Notes: generated from the letters alone by a model not told the origin. 64,000 nt of DNA from Roseiarcus sp963820775 (GCA_963820775.1 CAWGBF010000015.1:1302001-1366000), one strand, 5' to 3'. Positions 16,473 to 26,606 are shown, counted from the first letter of the stretch. Made by a program: numbers and translations.

Positions 16473-18083
16473 ATGAAACGCATGCGTCACGGCGCGACCG
16501 CGTTGGCGGTCGTCGCAACCGTTTTTCGAACCGCGCTCGCCGCCTCTCCCCTCCCCCTGGTCACGACACAACCCGATCCGCCGGCCGACGTCGCGCCTTA
16601 TTTCATCGCCGACACGAATTCCCGCTGGACCGGCCCCGAATGGTCCGCCGATGACATCGCGGCGCTCAGACAGAAGATCAAATACGTATTCGTCGTCTTC
16701 AACGAGAATCGCTCGTTCGACCACGAATACCGGACGTTTCCGGGCGTCAACGGCCTCTATTCCGACGGGAAGAATCCGCGCGCGGCCGCCGATACGCCAG
16801 GATTCACGGAAAGCTACCTCGATACGAACACCGGCGAGACGGTCTCCGTTCAGCCATTCCGGGTCGGTCCCGAGCAGAACTCGACGATCAAGGACTCGAC
16901 CGACCATTCGCATCCCGGCCTCGCCGCCAAGCTCGACGTGCAGAACGGCGTTCCGAAAATGGACAAGTTCGCCGAAGTTCGAGTGGCGCAAATATGCGCG
17001 CGCCGGCGGCGCGGCGCGTGAAGCGATGGGCAAGCAGTTCGCGCGTCTCGTCATGGCGCATGTCGACTGCGACACCATCCCCTTCTTCTGGCGCTACGCC
17101 AGCCGCTTCACCATCTTCGACAACAATTTCGCCACCGAAGACACGCCCTCAACGCCGAACGCGGTCGCGGTGATCGGCGGCCAATCGGGCGAGACCCAGT
17201 GGGTGAAGCACCCAAGCGAGACGCAGGACGCCACCCAGGACGGCTTCACCGGGCCTATCAGCGGCATGCACGGGGGTGGGTTCTATATCCGCGGCGGCTA
17301 CTACAACCTCAAATATCCGCAACAGTCGGCCGTCATCCAGAATCCGAACTACCCCGACAAGAACGGCCTTACTTCTGCCGAGCTCGCGGCGATCAGAATC
17401 GCGAAGTCCGGCGACGACGATCATCCGAGCTATTCCGACAGCCAGCTCACGGAAGCATGGCTGCACGCGTCATCAACGCGATCGCCGGCAACCAGGAGGT
17501 CTGGGAGCATAGCGCCATCGTCATTACCTATGACGAATCCGACGGCCTTTACGATCATGTCGCGCCGCGGATTCTGAGCTACGGTCCCGACGGGCTGCCT
17601 CTTGCACGCGGCATCCGCATTCCGCTTTTGCTCATCTCGCCCTATGCGCGCGTGCACGCGGTTTCGCACGCGGAGGGCGACCACAACGCGGTGATCGAAA
17701 CGATCAACGCGCTGTTCGGTCTGCCGGCTTTATCCAGCCTCCCGGACGAAAAGGAAGCGCTTGCAGCCGGCGATTCGCCCAAGTTCAACGCCTTCGGGCC
17801 GCCCGGCTTTGAGCAGAAGTATCTCGGGCCTCGCGATGAGGAATCGTCGACAACCGCAAGCCTGCTTTCCGGCTTCGACAAGGCGCGGATCACCGGCGCG
17901 CTGCCGCCACTGCCGGGCTCCTACGCGATGATCCCCGACGCCGACATCAACTCTTTTCCCCACTACGGCGGCAAAGGGTGCACCGCGATCGGGATTACGC
18001 CGGAGGATGCGCGGCAGAGCATCCCGAACGTGATTCCCGGAGGCGTTCAATCCCTGCCCTCGACCTTGCCGGCGTACAATTGA
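16473..18083 (+). pseudogene. Exported phosphoesterase/acid phosphatase (phospholipase C-like), two frameshifts
   Basis: Three consecutive frames encode one protein of about 530 residues. The first (16473 to about 16980) has a signal peptide and the metal-site motif VVFNENRSFDHEYRTFPG. The second (about 16980-17458) has VMAHVDCDTIPFFWRYAS, NFATEDTPSTPNAVAVIGG and the segment up to SDSQLTEA. The third (from about 17459) has VWEHSAIVITYDESDGLYDHV and ISPYARVHAV. These belong to the PF04185 phosphoesterase family. The first break looks like one extra base in GAAGTTCGAG, the second like one missing base before ATGGCTGCACGC. As read the gene cannot give a full product; decay or sequence error are both possible. 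Confidence 0.8.
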
Positions 18084-18099
18084 GCCGCTCGCGGGCCCC

Positions 18100-19014
18100 G
18101 TGAGAGTCCTGGCCGCCGCGATTGCATTCGGTCTCGCGATATGCCTTCCCGCTGATGCGGGCCCGATCGTCGATCGCATCAAGTCCTCAGGCGTCATTCG
18201 CTGCGGCGGCGCCACGCGTCCCGGGCTCGTCGGCCAGTCGCCTGATGGGCGCGAGACCGTCGGCCTCTATCTCGATCTTTGCCGCGCGATTGGCGCGGCG
18301 CTGCTTGGGCCGCGAAGGCAGGTTCGAATTCCACCCTTATGATTCCGACAGCGCGTTCGCGCGCGTCGCTGACGGCGCCGACGATCCGTTTTTCCTCGAC
18401 GGATCGGACATCGCCCGAGCATCGCCTCGTCAGCATAGTGGCGCTCGGGCCAGCGGTCTATTTCGTCTCGACCGCGGCGATGGTCCACGGAGACGCTCCG
18501 ATACGGCAATTGAGCGATCTCGCGGGCAAGTCCATCTGCTTCTACCAGGGCGACAACGCTCACCTGAAGTTGGAAGCGTCGATGGCGGCGCGGCGTCTCG
18601 ATTTTGTCCGCATGGGCTACATGGAATATGGCGAGCTGCACGACGCCTACAACGGCCGAAATCTGCGACGCTCAGGTCGGCGAGAGCGAGCCGCTCGCGA
18701 CTTTCCCGGTGTTCGCCGCGACTCCGGGGAGCGACCCGCAATGGTCGGCGATTGTCGCCTGGGCGATATACGCCTTGCAGCGCGCCCAACTGCCGGCGAC
18801 GCCCTGGGCGGCGGCAGGACTTACGTCCTTGGGCGTCGAGGGGCGAGACCTCCGCCTCGCGGACGATTGGGCCAAACGCGTCGTCGCCGCCGCCGGATCC
18901 TACGCCGACATCTATGCGCACAATCTCGGAGAAGGGTCGCCCCTCAAGCTTCCACGCGGTCCGAATGCGCCTTCCGAGACCGGCGGCCTGTTCGTGACGC
19001 CCCATCGCGAATAG
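18100..19014 (+). pseudogene. Amino-acid-type solute-binding protein, at least three frameshifts
   Basis: Pieces of one exported binding protein lie in successive frames: a signal peptide and IVDRIKSSGVIRCGG...GLYLDLCRAIGAALLG (18100 to about 18310), then GREGRFEFHPYDSDSAFARVADG (to about 18380), then HRLVSIVALGPAVYFVS and DLAGKSICFYQGDNAHLKLEA (to about 18655), then AQVGESEPLATFPVFAATPGS to the end. Order and motifs resemble AapJ-like general amino-acid-binding proteins (SBP_bac_3). No permease or ATPase genes follow. The gene is clearly not translatable as one product. Confidence 0.65.
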
Positions 19015-19201
19015 GAGGCGCCATTTTCGAGTCGGTTTTGAGCGATTCCAGTGGGTTGCGGTGCCATTTTGGATCACATCCGTCTGTTATACATGACCAT
19101 CATGTGTCCCGCTCGTTGAACCGGTTTGGTTCCGGAGCCGTCCAGGTTAAGAACGGCTGCGCGCTACGAGGCAGCCGGCGCGAGGACCCGGGACGACGAC
19201 G

Positions 19202-19675
19202 ATGCCCAAATTGAGCGCGGGGATCCTGTTATTTCGCCGTCGCCCGCCCGGGGTCGAAGTGATGCTGGTCCATCCGGGAGGTCCATTCTGGGCCAAGAAG
19301 GACGATGGCGCCTGGTCGATCCCGAAGGGCCTCGCGGACGAGGGCGAAGATCTGCTTGAGGCCGCGAAGCGCGAATTTCTAGAAGAGACGGGCATGGCGG
19401 TCGCCGGTGAGTTTCTCAATCTCGGCGCTCATAAGCAGCCGAGCGGCAAGACCATCGCCGCCTGCGCTTGTGAGGGCGATTTCGATCCCGCGCTCCTCAA
19501 GAGCAACACGTTCACGCTCGAATGGCCGCCGCGCTCGGGACGGATGGCCGAATTCCCCGAGGTCGACCGGGCCGCATGGTATTCGATCGACGAGGCGTTC
19601 GTGAAGATAAACAAGGGGCAAAGGCCGATCATCGCCGCGCTGGAGGCCGCGTCAGTTCGATCGGATGGCCGATAG
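19202..19675 (+). CDS. Nudix hydrolase
   Basis: A 157-residue Nudix-fold protein. The Nudix box lies at about residues 42-64 (GLADEGEDLLEAAKREFLEE and TG), matching GX5EX7REUXEEXG, with the preceding WSIPKG. It hydrolyses nucleoside diphosphates linked to another group; the substrate cannot be read from sequence. It is a close match to the short bacterial NUDIX domain proteins with a LLFRR start and no added domains. A Ser protease gene follows 94 bases downstream. Confidence 0.88.
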   Translation: MPKLSAGILLFRRRPPGVEVMLVHPGGPFWAKKDDGAWSIPKGLADEGEDLLEAAKREFLEETGMAVAGEFLNLGAHKQPSGKTIAACACEGDFDPALLKSNTFTLEWPPRSGRMAEFPEVDRAAWYSIDEAFVKINKGQRPIIAALEAASVRSDGR

Positions 19676-19769
19676 CTCCTTGAAATCAGAAGATTGAGCC
19701 GGCGGCTTGCCATTCGCTCCTCTCCATGAAACACGCGCTGGCCTAGACCTTTCGTGACTGGAACCGTGC

Positions 19770-20792
19770 ATGGCGTTTTGGTTGGACATCGCCGCCTTTC
19801 TCCTCAAGGCCCTGATCATCGTCGCGGCGTTCGGCGGCCTCGCCGTGCTGATCGCGCGCCTCGCCCGCTCCAGCGAACCGAAGGACCAGGAGATCAAGGT
19901 CCGCTCGCTCGACGAGCGCTACGACGACATGCGTGACGCGATGAACGGCGCGCTGCTCGACAGACGAGAGCGCAAGGCGCTCGCCAAGACGCGCAAGAAG
20001 GAGGCGAAAACCGCCGCCAAGGCGCGCCGCAGCGCCGAGCCGGGAAAGCGCATCTATGTGCTCGCCTTCAAGGGCGACCTGCGCGCGAGCGCGGTCAAGC
20101 GCCTTGGCGCGGAGATAGACGCCGTCCTTATCGCCGCCCGGCCGCAAACCGACGAAACCGTGATCCGGATCGAAAGCCCGGGCGGCACGGTGACCGGCTA
20201 TGGTCTTGCAGCCGCCGAGATTTTGCGCCTGCGCGAACGCAAGATCAAAGTCACCGCCTCGGTCGACCAGGTTGCGGCGAGCGGCGGCTACATGATGGCC
20301 TGCGCTGCGGACCGCATAGTCGCTGCGCCGTTTGCGATCGTTGGATCAATCGGCGTGGTCGCGCCGGTGCCGAACCTCCATCGACTCCTCAAGAAGAACG
20401 AGATTGATTTTGAGGAAATAACCGCGGGCGAGTTCAAGCGCACCGTCTCGGTCCTGGGCGAGATCACGCCCGCGGGCCGCGAACATTTCCGCGAGAAACT
20501 CGACACGACCCACGAAGCGTTCAAGGCCCATGTCGCCCAATGCCGCCCGAAGGTGGACATCGACCGCGTCGCCAACGGCGACTATTGGCTGGCGCGAGAA
20601 GGGCTGGCGCTCGGCCTCGTCGACGAGCTCTCCACCGGAGACGACCTGCTGTTCCGCGCCCGCGACAGCGCGCGCCTCTACGAAGTCTCGACTGAAGCGC
20701 GCAAGACCCTGCTGCAGCAGCTCCTGAGCGGCCTCGGGACCACAGCGCAGAGGGCGGCGGATTTGGTCATCGCGAGGCTCTCTGCACGCTAA
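19770..20792 (+). CDS. S49-family signal-peptide-peptidase-like protease (SohB type)
   Basis: A 340-residue protein. An N-terminal membrane segment (residues 2-25) and a charged linker with RKALAKTRKKEAKTAAKARR precede the S49 domain. The catalytic serine lies in QVAASGGYMMACAADRI near residue 172, and the catalytic lysine is probably the one in ITAGEFKRTVS. SohB-like proteases degrade membrane-associated peptides. It is a lone S49 domain, not the duplicated SppA form. Confidence 0.88.
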   Translation: MAFWLDIAAFLLKALIIVAAFGGLAVLIARLARSSEPKDQEIKVRSLDERYDDMRDAMNGALLDRRERKALAKTRKKEAKTAAKARRSAEPGKRIYVLAFKGDLRASAVKRLGAEIDAVLIAARPQTDETVIRIESPGGTVTGYGLAAAEILRLRERKIKVTASVDQVAASGGYMMACAADRIVAAPFAIVGSIGVVAPVPNLHRLLKKNEIDFEEITAGEFKRTVSVLGEITPAGREHFREKLDTTHEAFKAHVAQCRPKVDIDRVANGDYWLAREGLALGLVDELSTGDDLLFRARDSARLYEVSTEARKTLLQQLLSGLGTTAQRAADLVIARLSAR

Positions 20793-20801
20793 TCCGCTCT
20801 T

Positions 20802-21050
20802 TCATTTGAGCTCATAGCAATTGACGATGGTCCGCGGATTGCGCGTCACATCATAGAGAACGCTGCATTGGACAAGCGCATTCATGCCCTGGTGGCGAAA
20901 CAGCATGAGCGAGGTGCGGTTGTCGTAGCCGCTCGCGTAGCCGGCGATCTCCCACCCTTGCGCGAGCAACTGGCCAATTGTCAGCGGCGCCTCGGCGGCC
21001 GCCAAGCCGGACGCCGCCAGCATAATTGCGAAGCAAAGGCCCGAACGCAT
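20802..21050 (-). CDS. Small exported protein of unknown function
   Basis: 82 residues with a signal peptide ending at GLAAAEA and a mature part beginning APLTIGQLLAQGWEIAGYAS and ending VQCSVLYDVTRNPRTIVNCYELK. It has two cysteines that may form a disulfide. Small proteins of this shape are conserved in Rhizobiales, but I know no function for them. It converges on the S49 protease gene, 9 bases apart. Confidence 0.65.
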   Translation of the reverse strand: MRSGLCFAIMLAASGLAAAEAPLTIGQLLAQGWEIAGYASGYDNRTSLMLFRHQGMNALVQCSVLYDVTRNPRTIVNCYELK

Positions 21051-21285
21051 ACGAGAATCTCCAAATGCGCCCGCGCCCGTCCGGTCCTTTTAGGCGCTCC
21101 CTTCGTTTGCCTCAAATTCGCCTTTGCCCAAGGGCAACGGCCAGGAGTCCGACCTCGCTATTCGCCGGGCGCGGCCGGTCTCGCCAAATAGTGGCGAGTC
21201 CATTCGTTCTTTATGTTGGCGCGCCGGCGCGGCGGCGAGCGACGATCAACGCCGGGCGGCCCTGGCGGCGGGAGACGAGCATCGC

Positions 21286-22347
21286 ATGACGGACGTAAAA
21301 GAGAGCCCTGCGCCGGAAGATCGCGCCAAACCTGAGCCACAGCGCGAGCGGCCAACGGGAAGCGCGACGGCTGCCGCGGCGATCGTGACGCTCGTCGTCG
21401 CCGGGATCGTGGGCCTCTCGGTCTGGTATCTGGCGCGGCCCCAGCCGCTCATCGTCCAGGGCGAAGCCGACGCCACCCGCATCGACATCGCCGCGCGAGT
21501 GGATGGGCGGGTCGGCAAGCGCCCCGTCGAGCGGGGCCAGAACGTCACAGCCGGGCAATTGCTGTTTGAGATCGACAATCCGGAGCTGATCACCAAATGG
21601 CGCCAGGCCCAGGCCGGCGTTGACGTCGCAAAGGCCCAGCTCGCCAACATCCTGGTGGGCACGCGCGTGGAGGTGATCGATCAAAAGAAGGCGGCGCTCG
21701 AGAGCGCCGAGGCCAACTTCACGCTCGCCGACAAGACCTACGCGCGCATCAAGGACCTCGCAGGCACGGGCAATGCGCCGCTGCAGCGCCTCGACGAGGT
21801 CACGAACTCGCGCGAGGTGGCGAAGCGGGATCAGGACCGCGCCCAGCTCGCCTATGACGAGGCCGTGAACGGGGCGACCAAGGAAGAGCGTGAGATTGCT
21901 CGGACCAATGTGCTCAAGGCGCAGGCAAGCGTCGACACGATCAAGGCCGACGTCGACGAGCTTGTCGTCAAGGCGCCGATCGCCTCGCAGGTCTATCAGA
22001 TCGGGGCGGAGCTCGGGGAATATGTCTCTCCCGGCGTGCCGCTTCTCTCGCTCTACGACCTCAACGACGTCTGGCTTCGGTTCAATCTCCGCGAGGATCT
22101 GATCAAGGGACTCAAGATCGGCGACAGATTCAAAATGCGCGCGCCCGCGCTCGGCGATCAGGAGATCGAGGCGGAGATCAAGCTTATCGAGACGCGTGGC
22201 GAATATGCCGGTTGGCGCGCGACGCGAGCGACCGGCGACTTCGACCTCAGAACCTTCGAGGTGCGCGCCTATCCCGTCTCGCCCCTTCCCGCCCTTCGGC
22301 CCGGAATGAGCGTTTACGCCGAGTGGCCGACAGGCGAGGGTCGATGA
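21286..22347 (+). CDS. HlyD/EmrA-type periplasmic adaptor protein
   Basis: A 353-residue membrane-fusion protein. A cytoplasmic Pro-rich N-terminus precedes one membrane segment (AAAAIVTLVVAGIVGLSVWYLA), then a lipoyl half-motif (IDIAARVDGRVGKRPVERGQ), a coiled-coil hairpin rich in Ala/Glu/Lys at about residues 105-215, and a second lipoyl half with a beta-barrel (VVKAPIASQVYQIGAELGEYV, LYDLNDVWLRFNL). ATG 21286 has GGGAG upstream. It overlaps the permease start by 4 bases (ATGA), so the two are coupled. It is the first gene of a four-part export operon that lacks an ATPase gene. Confidence 0.88.
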   Translation: MTDVKESPAPEDRAKPEPQRERPTGSATAAAAIVTLVVAGIVGLSVWYLARPQPLIVQGEADATRIDIAARVDGRVGKRPVERGQNVTAGQLLFEIDNPELITKWRQAQAGVDVAKAQLANILVGTRVEVIDQKKAALESAEANFTLADKTYARIKDLAGTGNAPLQRLDEVTNSREVAKRDQDRAQLAYDEAVNGATKEEREIARTNVLKAQASVDTIKADVDELVVKAPIASQVYQIGAELGEYVSPGVPLLSLYDLNDVWLRFNLREDLIKGLKIGDRFKMRAPALGDQEIEAEIKLIETRGEYAGWRATRATGDFDLRTFEVRAYPVSPLPALRPGMSVYAEWPTGEGR

Positions 22348-23492
22348 GGGCGCCCCCGAAGCCTGGACTGCTTCTGGTCGCGACGCGCGAGTTGCGCTGG
22401 ATGCAGCGCGACGGCGTCGCGCTCATCTTGGCTCTCGTCGTTCCGGTCCTCGCCTTCGCTATCCTCACGCTTACGTTCAGCAATGCGGTCATTCGCAATC
22501 TTCGCGTCGCTATCGTCGACGCCGACCGCTCCGCGACTTCGCTCATTTATGTAGAGTCGATCGCCTCCGCGCCGGGCGTCACCGTCGCCGTGCGATCGAG
22601 CGACATGAGGAGCGCGATGGAGGCCGTCCGCTCCGGCGACGCGATCGCGGCCGTCTACATTCCTGAGAACTTCGAGCGCGACCTGCTCGCCCGGAAGCGG
22701 CCGCAGGTGGTGTCGCTCTACAACCGGCAATACTTCACCCCTGGCAACAATGCGGCTTCGTCGATCTCGAACGCCATTTCGGCGGCGACCGTAACGCTGC
22801 CGCACGAGGCAAGCAGCGGCTACAAGCCCGGCGTCCTTGTCGCCGAGCAATATGTCCTTTCCAACCCGGCGCTGAACTTCGCCCAGTTCCTGCTGCGGGC
22901 GGTTCTGCCGACTGTGCTGCAAGTCGTGGTGGGGATCGCCGGCTGCTACGCCGTCGGCTCGGAATTCTCGCAGCGCAGCAAGCGCGCCTGGATGCGCGTC
23001 GCCGGCGGCCGGCCGCTTGTCGCGCTCATCGGCAAGCTCATGCCCTTCTTCGGTATCTTCCTGATCCTGATGGTGGTGGACGCCGCCATCATCCATGTCC
23101 TCTACGGGGTGTCCTTCCGAGGCGACCCGTTGCTCGTCGCTGCGGCGGCCTGCCTCCTCCTCATCGGCTATCTTTCCTTTGGAGCCTTGCTCGTTCTGCT
23201 GACGCAGGCCCTCCCGACTGGTCTGAGCCTCGTCGCGATATTCTGCAATCCGGCGTTCGGCTTCGCCGGCGTGGGATTCCCGGTGGTGGCGATGGGGACG
23301 TTCCCCCAAGCGTGGGGCTCAATCCTGCCGCTTCGCTGGTATCTCCAGATTCTGTTCGATCAGGCCGCGCGCGGGGTGCCAACTTCCGAACTCCGTCAGA
23401 CCCTTCGTGATCCTTGCTGGCCTTGCTTGTCTCTATTTCGCACTCGCGTGGGCGAGGCTTCGCGCCATCGCTTATGCGCCGCAGAAACGTGA
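22344..23492 (+). CDS. ABC-2-type permease, C-terminus altered by frameshift
   Basis: An integral-membrane exporter subunit of the ABC-2 family. Membrane segment 1 is at residues 22-45 (VALILALVVPVLAFAILTLTF), followed by a large periplasmic loop (LRVAIVDADRSATSLIYVES and on) and several further segments from about residue 185 to 335. After GVPTS near 23385 the reading frame loses homology; the next frame continues PNSVRPFVILAGLACLYFALAW, the expected last membrane helix, and runs without a stop into the second permease. One extra base in CCAACTT would explain this. The natural product may be one fused two-permease protein from 22344 to 24681. Confidence 0.8.
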   Translation: MRAPPKPGLLLVATRELRWMQRDGVALILALVVPVLAFAILTLTFSNAVIRNLRVAIVDADRSATSLIYVESIASAPGVTVAVRSSDMRSAMEAVRSGDAIAAVYIPENFERDLLARKRPQVVSLYNRQYFTPGNNAASSISNAISAATVTLPHEASSGYKPGVLVAEQYVLSNPALNFAQFLLRAVLPTVLQVVVGIAGCYAVGSEFSQRSKRAWMRVAGGRPLVALIGKLMPFFGIFLILMVVDAAIIHVLYGVSFRGDPLLVAAAACLLLIGYLSFGALLVLLTQALPTGLSLVAIFCNPAFGFAGVGFPVVAMGTFPQAWGSILPLRWYLQILFDQAARGVPTSELRQTLRDPCWPCLSLFRTRVGEASRHRLCAAET

Positions 23493-24681
23493 GGAGACGC
23501 CCGCCATCCGCCTCCGCTACGGGCGCGGCGTCGCCCTGGCGATGAGCAACGAGGTTCAGCGCATCCTCGCCGACCGGTCGGTCTTGGGCCTGATCGTGCT
23601 CGCGCCGCTCGCCTACGGCGCGCTTTATCCGCAGCCCTATCTCGGACAGGTTCTTCGCGGCATACCGATCGCCGTCGTCGATCAGGATCAAACGGAGCTC
23701 AGCCGCAACCTCGTGCAGGCCTTAAACGCCGATGAGGCGATCACGGTGACGGTGGGGAGCGACACGATCGCCGACGCCCAATCCGCCCTCGACCGCCACG
23801 AGGTCTTCGCCATCCTGGCGATCCCCAAAGACACGGAGCGTCAGGTCTTGCGGGGTGAGAAGGCGCGGATCGCAGCCTACGTCGACGCGGCCTATTTTCT
23901 CCTCTACAGCCGCACCCTGCAAGGCATATCGGAGGCCGCGACGACCGCTTCCTCTGACATTGCGACACGCGGCGCGCGTAGCGAGGGAAGCCTCGTCTAT
24001 GCCGCGATGACCCGCAGCGCCTCGCCGATCGATTTCCTCTCCCAACCGCTGTTCAATCCGACTGGCGGCTACGCCAGCTACGTCGTGCCAGCCGCCTTCA
24101 TCCTCATCCTTCAACAGACGCTGCTGCTGGGCGTGGCGTCGCTCGGCGGAGCGGCTTACGCGCTCGGCGGTCGTGCAAACCGCTGGCTTCGATCCGGGGC
24201 GCGCGCGGTGTTCGGCCAGGCGCTCGCGCATCTCTGCTTCGCGCTGCCGGGGCTTGCGCTCTATTTGATTATCCTGCCGCGGGTTTACGGCTTTTCAACG
24301 CTCGGGCGGCTCGAGGATCTTATCCTCATGGCGCTTCCCTTCGTGCTCTCGGTCAGCTTTCTGGCCCAGTTCGTAAGCGCCTGGTTTCGCCGCCGCGAGA
24401 CCGCGATTTTCCTCTTCATCGCCGTCAGCCTGCCGCTCTTCTTCCAGGTCGGCGTATCCTGGCCGGTCGAAGCCCTTCCTGATTTCATCCGGGTAGCGAG
24501 CCGCATCTTTCCCAGCACCTCCGCTATCGACGGCTTCGTTCGCATCAATCAGATGGGCGCGAGCATCCTTGAAGTGAGGCGCGACTGGACGGCGCTTTGG
24601 ATTCTCACAATCGTCTACGGGTTGCTCGCCGTGCTAGCGACGCATCTCGCTTCTCGCAATGAGGCGCCCCATGAACGCTAG
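23407..24681 (+). CDS. Second ABC-2-type permease
   Basis: The first residues (ILAGLACLYFALAWARLRA) belong to the previous permease. The second permease proper begins near 23515 (RLRYGRGVALAMSNEVQRIL) and has the same layout: TM1 in LGLIVLAPLAYGALYPQPYL, a periplasmic loop starting GIPIAVVDQDQTELSRNLVQ, and five further helices. A GAGGAG sequence at 23491-23496 precedes an ATC codon that could once have been its start. The ABC-2 permease fold is clear; no ATP-binding subunit is encoded nearby. Its stop overlaps the next adaptor gene. Confidence 0.82.
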   Translation: MILAGLACLYFALAWARLRAIAYAPQKREETPAIRLRYGRGVALAMSNEVQRILADRSVLGLIVLAPLAYGALYPQPYLGQVLRGIPIAVVDQDQTELSRNLVQALNADEAITVTVGSDTIADAQSALDRHEVFAILAIPKDTERQVLRGEKARIAAYVDAAYFLLYSRTLQGISEAATTASSDIATRGARSEGSLVYAAMTRSASPIDFLSQPLFNPTGGYASYVVPAAFILILQQTLLLGVASLGGAAYALGGRANRWLRSGARAVFGQALAHLCFALPGLALYLIILPRVYGFSTLGRLEDLILMALPFVLSVSFLAQFVSAWFRRRETAIFLFIAVSLPLFFQVGVSWPVEALPDFIRVASRIFPSTSAIDGFVRINQMGASILEVRRDWTALWILTIVYGLLAVLATHLASRNEAPHER

Positions 24682-25660
24682 AGGCCGGACCGCCGCGATC
24701 CTGGCGACGGTGCTTCTCGTCGGAGCCGCGGGGGGCGCTCTATTTTGGTTCGAGACACAGCGCAGGCCCACGCCTCCGCTCATCGGCGTGGTGCACGAGA
24801 CGGAAATCCGCGTCGCGCCCGAAACTTCGGCCCGGCTCGCCTCCTTCCCGGTGAAGCCGCTGCAGTCGGTGCGCAAGGGCGACGTGGTCGCGGTGCTCTC
24901 CAGCCCTGAGATCGCGGCCTCGCTCGAGGAAGCCAAGGCGAACGCGGACTCGGCGCGCGCGAACCTCGCCAACGTCGAGGCGGGCGTGCGTCAGGAAGAA
25001 CGGGACACGGCGGCGCAGAATGTCGCGATCGCCGGCTCCAACGTCACTCTGGCCCAGCAGCAGTTCGCGCGGGTTTCGGCGCTGGCGGCGAAGAACTACG
25101 CGAGCCGGCAGCAGTATGACGAGGATGCCGCGGCGCTAGGCGAGGCCCAAGCGAGTCTCGCTCTCGCCGAGGCGGCTTTGGACCAGAGCAAGGTTGGACC
25201 GACGAAGGAAGAGCTCGCCGTCGCCCAGAGCCAGGTCGCCCTCGCGCTGGCGACGGTCGCCGACCTCGAGGCTCAGCTCGCCAAGACGACGCTGACATCG
25301 CCCGTCGACGGGATCGCGCGGCTTCTCGTCGCCGAGCCTGGCGAGGCGATCTCTCCGGGCCAGCCGGTCGTGACGCTCGCCGTCGCCGGCGACCGCTGGT
25401 TCACCTTCACGATCCGCGAGGACCGTCTTCGAGGCATGACGATGGGGTCGAAGATCGCTCTGCGGACAGCCGCTGGAGATCGTTTCGAAGCCAAAGTCAC
25501 CGAACTCCGGCCGCTCGGAGAATTCGCGGTCTGGCGCGCGGCGCGCGCGGTTGGAGACCACGACATCAACAATTTCCTTCTGCGCGCCGATCCCGTTGGC
25601 GCGTCGCCGAAGCTCGAACCGGGCATGACAGTGTGGATCGACGAAGGGCAAGAGGGCTAA
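24671..25660 (+). CDS. Second HlyD-family periplasmic adaptor
   Basis: A 329-residue adaptor from ATG 24671, which has GAGG seven bases upstream; ATG 24659 is less well placed. An N-terminal membrane anchor (TAAILATVLLVGAAGGALFWF), a lipoyl half-motif (IRVAPETSARLASFPVKPLQ), a long Ala-rich coiled coil at about residues 75-200 and the second lipoyl half (TLTSPVDGIARLLVAEPGEA) are visible. It overlaps the permease stop by 11 bases. Together with the first adaptor it brackets the permease pair. Confidence 0.86.
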   Translation: MNARGRTAAILATVLLVGAAGGALFWFETQRRPTPPLIGVVHETEIRVAPETSARLASFPVKPLQSVRKGDVVAVLSSPEIAASLEEAKANADSARANLANVEAGVRQEERDTAAQNVAIAGSNVTLAQQQFARVSALAAKNYASRQQYDEDAAALGEAQASLALAEAALDQSKVGPTKEELAVAQSQVALALATVADLEAQLAKTTLTSPVDGIARLLVAEPGEAISPGQPVVTLAVAGDRWFTFTIREDRLRGMTMGSKIALRTAAGDRFEAKVTELRPLGEFAVWRAARAVGDHDINNFLLRADPVGASPKLEPGMTVWIDEGQEG

Positions 25661-25685
25661 GCGCGGAAGAAAGCGGGCCGCGCGG

Positions 25686-26606
25686 TCAATGCGGCCGTCG
25701 CAGAACCAACCTCGCAGGCCGATGACGATCGTGTTCCTCGGCGAATACGCTGATGACGCTTCGGTCGACCCACGCTCGGTGCACCACGTCCTCGATCTGA
25801 GGCTCGCGCGCGTCGAAATGCCGCTCTCGCCCATGCTCGGACAAGATCGTGAAGCCGCAGAAGTCGCCGAAGCGATCGTAATCGATCGCTACGACCTTGC
25901 CGGTTATCTCACGGTCTCCGAGCGGCGGGACGGGCTGTGATGGCCCCTTAGGCGCGTCGCCTGTCTGCGATGGGGGGATTTTGGTCGGGTCGCCTCCCAA
26001 AGTGACGACCAAACCTTCTGTCAGCTTGAGGTATCGCTGCAGCACCGGACGCCAGCGGCTCGACGAGGGCGTCACACCGATGCGCCATTTGAGCCAAGCC
26101 AGGAGCCGCTCCTGCGGATAGAGCAGTTCGCTCGCGGGGTTGACCGTGATCGTGTACTGGAATGCTCCAAGGACCTGGCGCCAGGAGAAAGACTTTGGCG
26201 GCACGCTGATTTCGGGCGTTCGCCTTTCAGCGATCTCGATCGGAGGCGGGGGCGGCCGAAACGAGGCGCTGACCTTCGTCAGTTGGCGAACGGCGATTGT
26301 ATACGAGCTGCCGCGACGACCCGAGGGCAAGTCCACCGAAAGCAGGCCCGCATACCGGCCCTGCCCTTGCGGCACCGGAACCAGCGTCACATCGCCGCTT
26401 GGGCACTGGATGGTGTGCGCGTCCGTCATGCTGAGGCGATGATTTCCGTACATCGAATTGGCTAGCGTGATGATGTCGGCGGAAGCCACGGCCGGCAGGT
26501 AGATCGATGCGATGCTTCCCTTGGGCATGTTTCCCCAAGTGATCATCAGTTCGTCGGGAGGGTTCGCCGAAGCGGACGCCTTGATGTCGAAAGGATGCGC
26601 TGTCAT
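25686..26606 (-). CDS. Uncharacterised protein, partner of the upstream large gene
   Basis: A 306-residue protein starting at ATG 26606, which overlaps the upstream gene's stop (ATGA). It is soluble by eye, with no signal peptide or membrane helix. The N-terminal domain (DELMITWGNMPKGSIASIYLP, MTDAHTIQCPSGDVTLVPVP) looks beta-rich. A Pro-rich linker follows, then an alpha region (RLLAWLKWRIGVTPSSSRW) and a C-terminal domain with DRFGDFCGFTILSEHGRERHF and VISVFAEEHDRHRPARLVLRR. I recognise these segments only as belonging to uncharacterised proteins. It is coupled to the gene before it, so the two probably work together. Confidence 0.7.
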   Translation of the reverse strand: MTAHPFDIKASASANPPDELMITWGNMPKGSIASIYLPAVASADIITLANSMYGNHRLSMTDAHTIQCPSGDVTLVPVPQGQGRYAGLLSVDLPSGRRGSSYTIAVRQLTKVSASFRPPPPPIEIAERRTPEISVPPKSFSWRQVLGAFQYTITVNPASELLYPQERLLAWLKWRIGVTPSSSRWRPVLQRYLKLTEGLVVTLGGDPTKIPPSQTGDAPKGPSQPVPPLGDREITGKVVAIDYDRFGDFCGFTILSEHGRERHFDAREPQIEDVVHRAWVDRSVISVFAEEHDRHRPARLVLRRPH

